33,303 nucleotides of DNA, from positions 1 through 33,303 of the forward strand of contig QXWV01000093.1 in NCBI GenBank assembly GCA_009911195.1, read 5' to 3'. Source of the stretch: Lachnospiraceae bacterium. GTDB lineage: Bacteria > Bacillota > Clostridia > Lachnospirales > Lachnospiraceae. Both the position numbers and the translations under genes were made by a program. Within the stretch, counting starts at the first letter, position 1. Every line of letters starts with the position of its first letter. The notes beneath the pieces are model-generated. The model made no database searches and was not told where the DNA came from. It saw only the letters and a list, made by a program, of their open reading frames with translations. Positions 1-6,194 of this stretch are shown here, in pieces.

Positions 1-78
1 GAATAAAATGACTGAATGATATGGCTTAGGTCTTCAAATAATATGTATGTATCATATATGATGAAAGAGGTGAAAGAT

Positions 79-291
79 ATGGATAGCAATCAAATGCCTA
101 TAGGGTTGGGGCTATCTCTTGCCATGAACCAGAAGGCGATGGACAGGTTTTCCGATATGACTGAGGCTGAAAAGGAACAGGCTATTGCCAGAAGCAGGAA
201 AGTAAAATCAAAACGGGAGATGGACCGTATTGTCAGTTCCCTGGCAGAGGATAATGATGAGGATTTGAATAGTTTGCTTGGAGGGGAGTAG
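79..291 (+). CDS. small conserved-looking protein of unknown function
   Basis: A 70-residue soluble protein with no signal peptide or membrane segment. The start at 79 is chosen because AAAGAGGTGA ends a few bases upstream; an in-frame ATG at 16 has no such site. The middle is predicted to be helical and charged (EAEKEQAIARSRKV, then SKREMDRIVSSLA), and the C-terminus is acidic. The helical part is faintly reminiscent of the C-terminal tail of YdeI/OmdA-type proteins, but the likeness is too weak to name a function. It stands alone: the next gene is separated by a 283-bp non-coding palindrome. Confidence 0.6.
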   Translation: MDSNQMPIGLGLSLAMNQKAMDRFSDMTEAEKEQAIARSRKVKSKREMDRIVSSLAEDNDEDLNSLLGGE

Positions 292-300
292 TAATTTTAT

Positions 301-583
301 TTTTCATGGGCAGCGCAGCGGGCAGGGCATTTGGCCCACGCAGTGTTCCGTTTTGCGGCTAAGATAAAAAGCAGATTTCACTAATGAAATGGGTAAAAGG
401 GTTGGATACGGACGGGGCGGAAGCAACGGGCATCCCTGCCCATGCTTCCTAAAACCGCCATCCATGGCGGTTTTTCCCTGGGTATGAACCATTTCATAAG
501 TGAAATTGCTGCTTTTAATCAATAGCCGCAAAACGGAACACTGCATGAGCCAAACGCCCTGCCCGCTGCGCTGCCCATGAAAA
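301..583. repeat. 283-bp near-palindromic element with nested hairpins (MITE-like or structured RNA)
   Basis: Bases 301-360 and 524-583 are inverted copies that match at 57 of 60 positions. Inside them, 367-374 pairs with 509-516 and 375-392 pairs with 489-506. The centre holds two independent hairpins: 419-425/443-449 with an inner GGGCA/TGCCC stem (428-432/437-441), and 451-460/465-474 with a TCCA loop. The whole therefore folds as a long stalk carrying two terminal hairpins. No coding gene is credible across it. It fills the 384-base gap between the small protein and the DUF89 gene. A non-autonomous mobile element (MITE-like) or a structured transcript are the main options; no obvious target-site duplication is visible. 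Confidence 0.8.
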
Positions 584-675
584 TTGATTTCCGTGTATTT
601 TATAAAAGTTTCATTGACATTTTTAAAGGAAGATGGAAAAATAATGAAATAAAGGAAAAGGAGCATAGTAATAAT

Positions 676-1560
676 ATGAAGCTTAGTGCGATGTGTATTC
701 GTTGCCTGGTGGACAGGCAAGAAGAAAAAATAAGGGAGATTCCCAACGAAGCTAAAAAGGCGGATTATTTAAAAAAAGTGTTGAAAATCATAGGGGAGTC
801 TGGGGAAGACGCTTCGGCGCCTTACTTAGTATATGAAATAAATAAAATACATAAGGATTACTTTGGAACTGGGGTAAGCTATGAGAAGGAAAAACAGGAG
901 TTTAACGCGCTAATGTTGGAATTGGAGCAGGAAATGGAGGAAAGCATCCGCCAGGGTAAGGGCAGGGAAGAAATGCTGCGTAGTGGGATTCAGTATGCCA
1001 GAGCCGGGAATTATATAGACTTTGGGGCAATGAACCATGTGGAGCAGGGGCAGCTACTGGAGCTTCTTCATAAGGCAGGGGAAGAGGAAGTGGATGGGCA
1101 CACGTTTGACCTGATGCTGGAAGACCTTGGGAATGCGAAAGAATTGGTTTATCTCACGGATAATTGCGGGGAAATCGTGGCGGACAAGCTGTTGATAAAG
1201 ATTCTGAAGGAACAGTACCCCGATTTGCACATTACCGTAATTGTGAGGGGGATGCCTGTGCTCAACGATGCGACTATGGAGGACGCCAGGGCGGTAGGGC
1301 TGACGGAGCTGGTAACAGTAATTGGTAATGGAAATGGGGTGGGGGGAACACAGATAAATTTGCTTTCGGAAGAAGCGGGAAAAGCTTGTGAAGGGGCGGA
1401 TTTGATAATTTCCAAAGGGCAGGGGAATTTTGAGACGATGCATGGCTGCGGAAAAAATATTTATTATCTGTTTTTGTGCAAATGCCAGTTGTTTTCCGAA
1501 AGGTTTGGCATGGAGCGGTTAAAAGGGGTATTTATAAACGAAAGGGATGTGGCAGTTTAG
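676..1560 (+). CDS. DUF89 / ARMT1-like damage-control phosphatase family protein
   Basis: A 294-residue soluble protein of the DUF89 family, metal-dependent phosphatases thought to remove damaged or surplus phosphometabolites; the substrate of this one is unknown. Visible hallmarks are the N-terminal Cys pair MCIRC (C7, C10) typical of the short prokaryotic group, the DNCGE signature at about residues 162-166, the RGMPVLNDAT segment at about 190-200, and KGQGNFE near 248-254. Length fits the short subfamily. The start at 676 is preferred: AAAAGGAG lies 12 bases upstream and the protein then begins directly with the Cys motif. An upstream in-frame ATG at 577 lies inside the palindromic element. 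A TTGACA stands at 614-619 but has no convincing -10 at normal spacing. Confidence 0.85.
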   Translation: MKLSAMCIRCLVDRQEEKIREIPNEAKKADYLKKVLKIIGESGEDASAPYLVYEINKIHKDYFGTGVSYEKEKQEFNALMLELEQEMEESIRQGKGREEMLRSGIQYARAGNYIDFGAMNHVEQGQLLELLHKAGEEEVDGHTFDLMLEDLGNAKELVYLTDNCGEIVADKLLIKILKEQYPDLHITVIVRGMPVLNDATMEDARAVGLTELVTVIGNGNGVGGTQINLLSEEAGKACEGADLIISKGQGNFETMHGCGKNIYYLFLCKCQLFSERFGMERLKGVFINERDVAV

Positions 1561-1568
1561 ATAAAAAC

Positions 1569-1596
1569 TTGACAATCCGAAAAAATGTGCTATGAT
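1569..1596 (+). promoter_or_regulatory. promoter of the permease-fur genes
   Basis: TTGACA at 1569-1574, a 16-base spacer and TATGAT at 1591-1596. It lies immediately after the DUF89 stop codon and points to the permease gene at 1658. The expected start of transcription, about 1602-1604, is right at the edge of the dyad operator. Confidence 0.75.
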
Positions 1597-1605
1597 TATC
1601 CTTGC

Positions 1606-1632
1606 TGCAATTGCAAATGAGTTGCAATTGCA
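1606..1632. promoter_or_regulatory. dyad operator, probably for the Fur-family regulator at 2610
   Basis: TGCAATTGCAA (1606-1616), a 5-base centre ATGAG, then TTGCAATTGCA (1622-1632): a perfect 11-base inverted repeat. The half-sites also give TTGCAA-N5-TTGCAA. It starts at about +3 of the promoter just upstream, a position where a bound repressor would block initiation. Fur-family regulators bind AT-rich dyads of this size, and a Fur-family gene is the second gene downstream; the pairing of the two is inference. Confidence 0.7.
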
Positions 1633-1657
1633 AGTTGCGGGAGGGCAAGTATAATTT

Positions 1658-2530
1658 ATGGCGGATATTATCATTGATACATTTTTAGATGGATTAAAAC
1701 TTTTGCCTTTTTTGTTTATTACCTATTTTGTGATGGAATATATAGAGCACAGGATGGGGAGGAAAGCAAAGGACACAATAGAAAAATCGGGGCATTTTGG
1801 CCCGGTCCTCGGCGGAGCGATGGGTGTTTTTCCACAGTGTGGCTTTTCGGCGGCGGCTTCCGGCTTATATGCTGCGAGGATGATTACCCTGGGAACTTTG
1901 CTTGCCGTTTTTCTGTCCACTTCGGATGAAATGCTTCCGATACTCATCTCGGAGCAGGTGAGTGCCGAGGTTATTTTTAAACTGTTGGGGATAAAAGCTT
2001 TGGCAGGGATAATTGTTGGCATTATAGTGGATTTGCTGGTTGGAAGGCGGCAAAGGGATAGAGGCGGGAATGTTTCCATAGGGGTAGAAACAGAAAAGGA
2101 AGACAATGATGACTGCTGTTGTAAAAGTTGCCAGAATGGGATACTAAAATCAGCACTGTGCCATACGGGAAATATTTTTCTGTTTTTACTGTTAGTGACT
2201 TTTGTGTTAAATGCGACAATTCATTTTATAGGGGAAGAATTTCTCACGGGGCTTATTTTGAACCGGCCGTTGTTCGGGCATATGATTGGCGCTCTGGTAG
2301 GGCTGATTCCTAACTGTGCGTCCTCGGTCATTATTACCCAGCTTTACCTTAAAGGGGCGATGGGACTTGGCGCGGCGATGTCAGGGCTGCTGGCGGGAAG
2401 CGGCGTGGGGTTGGCTGTTCTGTTCCGGGTCAATGGCGATATACGGGAAAATATAAAGATTACGGCATTACTATATGTAATAGGCGTAATAAGCGGCATT
2501 GCAGTGGATATACTTGGGATAACAGTATAG
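1658..2530 (+). CDS. putative heavy-metal/manganese permease (ArsP_2-like, 10TM exporter family)
   Basis: A 290-residue integral membrane protein. Two related halves each carry a matching motif: GVFPQCGFSAAASGLY in the first and GLIPNCASSVIITQLY in the second, each with a conserved Pro and Cys inside a membrane segment, which suggests an internal inverted duplication. A charged cytoplasmic-type loop between the halves contains DDCCCKSCQ, a cluster of four Cys suited to metal binding. The family is usually annotated as a putative heavy-metal (arsenic or manganese) transporter; neither substrate nor direction can be read from sequence. Start at 1658 has GGGAGG about 12 bases upstream. It is the first gene after an operator-bearing promoter and is followed 79 bases later by a Fur-family gene, so metal-dependent control is likely. 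Confidence 0.75.
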   Translation: MADIIIDTFLDGLKLLPFLFITYFVMEYIEHRMGRKAKDTIEKSGHFGPVLGGAMGVFPQCGFSAAASGLYAARMITLGTLLAVFLSTSDEMLPILISEQVSAEVIFKLLGIKALAGIIVGIIVDLLVGRRQRDRGGNVSIGVETEKEDNDDCCCKSCQNGILKSALCHTGNIFLFLLLVTFVLNATIHFIGEEFLTGLILNRPLFGHMIGALVGLIPNCASSVIITQLYLKGAMGLGAAMSGLLAGSGVGLAVLFRVNGDIRENIKITALLYVIGVISGIAVDILGITV

Positions 2531-2609
2531 TATAATCCAAAAAGCAGAGGAACAACAGGCTGGGATATAAGATAAAGGCAGACAATGCCAGACATCGGCG
2601 GGTAAGGTT

Positions 2610-3071
2610 ATGAGAGACGGAAATGTATCGAGTGAGAAAATGGAGGAAGGAATTCTTTTTCCAAAAGATATCAAAAAAACAAAACAGAGGGTAGAAATAT
2701 TCCGTATTTTATCGGAGTCTTCCCGCCCTATGAGCGCGGCGGAAATTTACCAATGCCTGATGAATAGGATGGATGGAACAAGTTTTGCCATATCTACGGT
2801 ATACAGGGGGCTGGCTGTTTTTGAAGAAAAGGGGTATGTGACAAAGTCCACATTAATGGGCTCGGAAACCTGCTGCTATGAATGGAATCAGGGCAGGCAC
2901 AGGCACTATGCGGTTTGTCTGAAATGCCACAAATTTGTTCCGCTGGAAAGCTGCCCCTTTGAACATGCAAAAATCCACGGGCTGGGAAAGGATTTTACGA
3001 TTACCGGACATAAACTGGAATTGTACGGTTTTTGCAGGGAATGCGGCGGCAAAATTCCAGAGACAGAATAA
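2610..3071 (+). CDS. Fur-family metal-responsive transcriptional regulator
   Basis: A 153-residue Fur/Zur/PerR-type repressor. The N-terminal winged helix is recognisable (KTKQRVEIFRILSES, then AAEIYQCL and ISTVYRGLAVFEEKGYV, the DNA-recognition helix region). The C-terminal metal and dimer domain has HRHYAVCLKCHKFVPLE with Cys103 and Cys106, and a second pair CREC at Cys142 and Cys145, the structural zinc site. Whether it senses iron, zinc, manganese or peroxide cannot be decided. The start at 2610 has only a weak AAGG; an ATG at 2640 is an alternative. It probably shares the transcript of the metal permease and represses it through the dyad at 1606-1632 (inference from position). Confidence 0.88.
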   Translation: MRDGNVSSEKMEEGILFPKDIKKTKQRVEIFRILSESSRPMSAAEIYQCLMNRMDGTSFAISTVYRGLAVFEEKGYVTKSTLMGSETCCYEWNQGRHRHYAVCLKCHKFVPLESCPFEHAKIHGLGKDFTITGHKLELYGFCRECGGKIPETE

Positions 3072-3165
3072 GTATATAAAGATGCGGGCAGATTCTATTG
3101 TGCCCTCACGAGAACAGAAAAAAGAAGAAAATGAAAGGGAAAGAAAAATAGGAAAAGTAAAAGTT

Positions 3166-3984
3166 ATGAGTGAAGAGTTAAAATTGGCAGTATTAATTGA
3201 TGCGGACAATATATCCGATAAATATGTGAAAATTATATTGGATGAGACGGCGAAAAGCGGGGTGGCTACTTATAAAAGGATTTATGGGGACTGGACGAAT
3301 CCCCGGCTTGTTTCGTGGAAAAATGTGTTGCTGGACAATTCCATTTCCCCAATTCAGCAGTACAGTTATACTACGGGGAAAAATGCTACGGACTCCGCGA
3401 TGATTATTGATGCGATGGATATTTTGTATTCCAATACGGTGGATGGTTTCTGCATCGCTTCTTCGGACAGCGATTTTACAAGACTGGCTGCCAGGCTTAG
3501 GGAATCCGGGATGTATGTGACGGGGATGGGCGAAAGCAAGACGCCTAAACCATTTATTTCAGCGTGTAACCAGTTCAAGTATCTGGACATTTTGTACTCT
3601 AACCAACAGGACGAGGAAAATGCCATCCGGAAAGAGGATACGGCAACGGAAACAACCGTGGTAAAGGCAGCGGCTAAGGCTGTGAAAATCAAGAGGGGAA
3701 CAAAGGCAGCATCTGCAGTGAAGAAATCAAAGGAAGAATTAAAGCCTCAGACGGATTTGAAAATGATAAAACGGGCAATCATTTCTCTTGTGGAAGAATG
3801 CTCGGATGATGACGAATGGATGCTATCGGCAGAATTGGGAAACCAACTGGGAAAGAGGTTTCCGGACTTCGATGTGCGTAATTACGGGCATTCCAAATTT
3901 TCGTCTTTTATTAAGTCTTTGAATATCCTGGACTGTGAGCAGGAAAGAAATATTGTAAGATTCCGTCTAAAGAGTAAAAAATAA
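3166..3984 (+). CDS. NYN (LabA-like PIN) domain protein with C-terminal OST-HTH/LOTUS domain
   Basis: A 272-residue cytoplasmic protein. Residues 1-150 form a NYN/LabA-type PIN-fold domain: LAVLIDADNIS with Asp12 and Asp14, then TDSAMIIDAMDIL, then FCIASSDSDFTRLA and MGESKTPKPF, the usual acidic active-site pattern of a metal-dependent RNase. A lysine-rich linker follows (about 160-200), and residues 200-272 resemble an OST-HTH/LOTUS RNA-binding module (KMIKRAIISLV ... GHSKFSSFIKSL). RNA processing or decay is the likely role; the substrate is unknown. Start 3166 gives the canonical N-terminus, although the ribosome site is weak; an in-frame ATG at 3085 would add 27 charged residues. The reading frame is open further upstream but overlaps the fur gene. 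Confidence 0.85.
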   Translation: MSEELKLAVLIDADNISDKYVKIILDETAKSGVATYKRIYGDWTNPRLVSWKNVLLDNSISPIQQYSYTTGKNATDSAMIIDAMDILYSNTVDGFCIASSDSDFTRLAARLRESGMYVTGMGESKTPKPFISACNQFKYLDILYSNQQDEENAIRKEDTATETTVVKAAAKAVKIKRGTKAASAVKKSKEELKPQTDLKMIKRAIISLVEECSDDDEWMLSAELGNQLGKRFPDFDVRNYGHSKFSSFIKSLNILDCEQERNIVRFRLKSKK

Positions 3985-4013
3985 AGGTCAGGGTGTCAAG
4001 AGCCCTGGCTCAA

Positions 4014-4026
4014 AGCCCTGCGGGCT
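4014..4026 (+). terminator. weak hairpin after the NYN gene
   Basis: AGCCC-TGC-GGGCT, followed by GTTGTGTTTCTG, 30 bases after the NYN stop. The 5-bp stem and broken T-tract make it a poor terminator by itself. A second 5-bp pairing, CAGGG (3989-3993) with CCCTG (4003-4007), precedes it. Confidence 0.35.
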
Positions 4027-4155
4027 GTTGTGTTTCTGTCATCAAAAAGTGATAGCTGTTCCATGGGAATCTCCATTCTTAGGGGTAGTGTCTGGTTCAA
4101 TTTCAAAAAAAAGCACCGACCCCATGGCACAAGGCCACAAAATCAGTACTTAAAG

Positions 4156-4228
4156 TGCGCCGCCAGGGGCTCGAACCCTGGACACCCTGATTAAGAGTCA
4201 GGTGCTCTACCAACTGAGCTAGCAGCGC
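4156..4228 (-). tRNA. tRNA-Lys(CTT)
   Basis: On the minus strand a 73-base cloverleaf reads from 4228 to 4156: acceptor GCGCTGC pairing with GCGGCGC (one T-G pair), D arm AGCTCAGTTGGTAGAGC, anticodon stem CCTGA/TCAGG with loop CTCTTAA (anticodon CTT at 4195-4193), T arm with GGTTCGAGC, and discriminator A. The CCA end is not encoded. Its promoter is at 4274-4302 on the same strand. Confidence 0.95.
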
Positions 4229-4257
4229 ATGTTATGAAATAAAAACAACTGCATCAT

Positions 4258-4286
4258 TTGCAACGCAAGAGTTATTATAGTATAAT
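4258..4286 (+). promoter_or_regulatory. promoter for tatD-rsmA
   Basis: TTGCAA at 4258-4263, a 17-base spacer and a perfect TATAAT at 4281-4286. Transcription would begin near 4293 with a very A/T-rich leader of about 65 bases before tatD. It is interleaved with the oppositely directed tRNA-Lys promoter. Confidence 0.7.
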
Positions 4287-4302
4287 GTCTTTTAGTTTGC
4301 AA
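4274..4302 (-). promoter_or_regulatory. promoter for tRNA-Lys
   Basis: On the minus strand, TTGCAA (4302-4297), 17 bases, then TATAAT (4279-4274). The predicted start is about 4267, giving a leader of about 38 bases before the tRNA. Its -10 box is one base from the -10 box of the + strand promoter. Confidence 0.75.
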
Positions 4303-4358
4303 GTATTTTTTAAAAAAAAATTAATATTTTTTAATTTTTATATTGGAGGAAGTGGAAG

Positions 4359-5129
4359 ATGATATTTGAAAGCCATGCCCACTATGATGATAAAGCCTTT
4401 GATGAAGACAGGGATGCCTTGCTGGATAGCCTGAAGGGGAAAGGAATCGGATATGTGATTAATATAGGGGCAAACATAGAGACAACGAAAAACACAGTGA
4501 AGCTGGCGGAGAGATATCCATTCGTCTATGGGGCGGCCGGGGTACATCCTTCGGATACGGATGAACTGGATGAAGAAAAGATGGAATGGCTGAAAGCCCA
4601 GTGCGCCCACCCCAAAATCATTGCGGTGGGAGAAATAGGGTTAGATTACTACTGGAACGAACCGGACAGGGAAATACAGAAAAAATGGTTTGAAAGGCAG
4701 CTTCAGTTGGCGCGGGAAGTGAAGCTGCCTGTGATTATCCACTCCAGGGAGGCGGCGAAGGATACGCTGGATATTATGAAATCGGCCCACGGGGAAGAAT
4801 TGGGCGGAGTGGTACACTGCTTTTCCTATACAAAGGAAATTGCGAGGGAATATCTGGATATGGATTATTCTTTTGGGATAGGAGGTGTGGTAACTTTCCG
4901 GAATGGGAAGAAATTAAAGGAAGTGGTGGAGTATCTTCCAATAGAAAAGATACTCCTGGAAACAGACAGCCCTTACTTAGCCCCCGTTCCTTATAGAGGG
5001 AAAAGGAATTCGTCTTTATATATTCCTCTCATCGCAGAAGAAGTTGCAAAAATCAAGGGGATGGATTATGATGAGGTGGTAAATATTACGGAAGAGAATG
5101 CGAAGAGATTATTTGGCATTGGGGAATGA
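4359..5129 (+). CDS. tatD: TatD family metal-dependent hydrolase (DNase)
   Basis: A 256-residue cytoplasmic TIM-barrel metallohydrolase of the TatD/YcfH family, 3'-5' exonucleases implicated in DNA repair. The metal site is visible in order: ESHAHYDD (His6, His8), AVGEIGLDYYW (Glu near 92), VIIHSREA (His near 128), VVHCFSYT (His near 154) and LLETDSPYLAPVPYRGKRN (Asp near 205). Length is typical. GGAGGAAG just before the ATG gives a strong start. It is followed after 8 bases by rsmA, a pairing common in Firmicutes, and both should be read from the promoter at 4258. Confidence 0.93.
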   Translation: MIFESHAHYDDKAFDEDRDALLDSLKGKGIGYVINIGANIETTKNTVKLAERYPFVYGAAGVHPSDTDELDEEKMEWLKAQCAHPKIIAVGEIGLDYYWNEPDREIQKKWFERQLQLAREVKLPVIIHSREAAKDTLDIMKSAHGEELGGVVHCFSYTKEIAREYLDMDYSFGIGGVVTFRNGKKLKEVVEYLPIEKILLETDSPYLAPVPYRGKRNSSLYIPLIAEEVAKIKGMDYDEVVNITEENAKRLFGIGE

Positions 5130-5137
5130 GGATGAAT

Positions 5138-5998
5138 ATGGCGGCATTAGGGACTCCCAGCGGTACCATAGATATTTTAAAAAAATATAATTTTAGCTTT
5201 CAGAAAAGGTATGGGCAGAACTTTTTGGTGGATACCCATATTCTGGATAAAATTGTGGAGGCTTCTTCCATTACGGAAAAGGACTGTGTACTGGAAATCG
5301 GGCCGGGGATTGGAACAATGACTCAATACCTGGCTAGGAATGCCAGAGAAGTAATTGCGGTGGAAATCGATAAAATGTTGATTCCTATTTTGGAGGATAC
5401 ATTATCGGAATACCATAATGTTACAATTATCAATGAAGACATTCTGAAACTGGATATCGGGCAGATAGTGGAAGAAAGAAATGGAGGGAAGCCTATAAAA
5501 GTAGTGGCAAACCTTCCTTACTATATTACTACCCCGATTATTATGGGCTTATTGGAAAACCATGTGCCGGCAGAAAGCATTACGATTATGGTGCAGAAGG
5601 AAGTGGCTGACCGTATGCAGACAGGGCCGGGGACGAAGGACTATGGGGCATTATCTTTGGCCGTTCAATATTACGCAAAGCCGGAAGTAATTACCCAAGT
5701 CTCTCCGTCATGCTTTATGCCAAAGCCCAAGGTGGGGAGTACGGTAATTAAACTGACTGTCCATGAGAAACCTCCTGTAAAAGTGGAGGACGAAAGACAT
5801 ATGTTTGCCTTGATACGTGCCTCCTTTAATCAAAGGAGGAAGACCCTTGTAAATGGATTGTCCAATGCCCCCGGGCTGGGTCTGGACAAGGAAAAAATTG
5901 TCCATGCGTTGGAGGCCATGGGCTTGAAGCCGACTGTCAGGGGAGAGACTCTCACATTGGATGAATTTTCCATCTTAAGTAATTTGTTAAAAAAGTAA
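5138..5998 (+). CDS. rsmA: 16S rRNA (adenine1518-N6/adenine1519-N6)-dimethyltransferase RsmA
   Basis: A 286-residue KsgA/RsmA methyltransferase that dimethylates two adjacent adenines near the 3' end of 16S rRNA during small-subunit maturation, using S-adenosylmethionine. The family signatures are all present: FSFQKRYGQNFLVD at the N-terminus, the SAM-binding VLEIGPGIGTMT, the acidic AVEIDK and the catalytic NLPYYITTPI. The C-terminal RRKTLVNGL segment also fits. Three in-frame ATGs (5126, 5132, 5138) are possible. The start at 5138 is preferred because GAGGA is spaced 5 bases from it and the protein then begins MAALGTP, like many relatives; the 5126 start would overlap the tatD stop. Confidence 0.95.
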   Translation: MAALGTPSGTIDILKKYNFSFQKRYGQNFLVDTHILDKIVEASSITEKDCVLEIGPGIGTMTQYLARNAREVIAVEIDKMLIPILEDTLSEYHNVTIINEDILKLDIGQIVEERNGGKPIKVVANLPYYITTPIIMGLLENHVPAESITIMVQKEVADRMQTGPGTKDYGALSLAVQYYAKPEVITQVSPSCFMPKPKVGSTVIKLTVHEKPPVKVEDERHMFALIRASFNQRRKTLVNGLSNAPGLGLDKEKIVHALEAMGLKPTVRGETLTLDEFSILSNLLKK

Positions 5999-6003
5999 CG
6001 GTT

Positions 6004-6071
6004 TAGCCAGACGGCCGTCTTTCCGCCAAATTTGCGTGAGCATAGTTGAACGGACAAATGGGGTCTGGCTA
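6004..6071. repeat. inverted repeat after rsmA, possible terminator
   Basis: TAGCCAGAC (6004-6012) is the exact inverse of GTCTGGCTA (6063-6071), with a 50-base loop that begins with the palindrome AGACGGCCGTCT (6009-6020, sharing bases with the left arm). TATATTGTTTAG follows the right arm. The two foldings, a short local palindrome or a long stem, exclude each other. It separates rsmA from the promoter of the next gene and may end the tatD-rsmA transcript. Confidence 0.5.
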
Positions 6072-6097
6072 TATTGTTTAGCTATAAACTACAAGGT

Positions 6098-6126
6098 TTG
6101 ACAATCCCCCCTGCCTATGGTAAACT
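6098..6126 (+). promoter_or_regulatory. promoter of the TPR/AAA-like gene and glgB
   Basis: TTGACA at 6098-6103, a 17-base spacer, and TAAACT at 6121-6126 preceded by TGG, an extended -10 arrangement. It points to the gene starting at 6195. Confidence 0.65.
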
Positions 6127-6194
6127 AAGAAAACGAAAATGGGGATATTATAGGCATAAGATTAACGAAATCATAGATTTATGAGGTGAGTACC

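Noticed and set aside
304-720. 138-codon minus-strand open frame over the palindrome
   Set aside because: It lies mostly on the two arms and hairpins of the inverted repeat, lacks a ribosome site and has no recognisable protein pattern.
3996-4064. 22-codon minus-strand frame starting MEQLSLFDDRN, with GGAG 7 bases upstream
   Set aside because: It could be the remnant start of a lost gene downstream of tRNA-Lys, perhaps from an element integrated at the tRNA, but no att repeat or further homology is visible.
4105-4155. terminator for tRNA-Lys at a minus-strand T-run (4106-4113)
   Set aside because: The T-run is clear, but only weak stems with several G-U pairs precede it.
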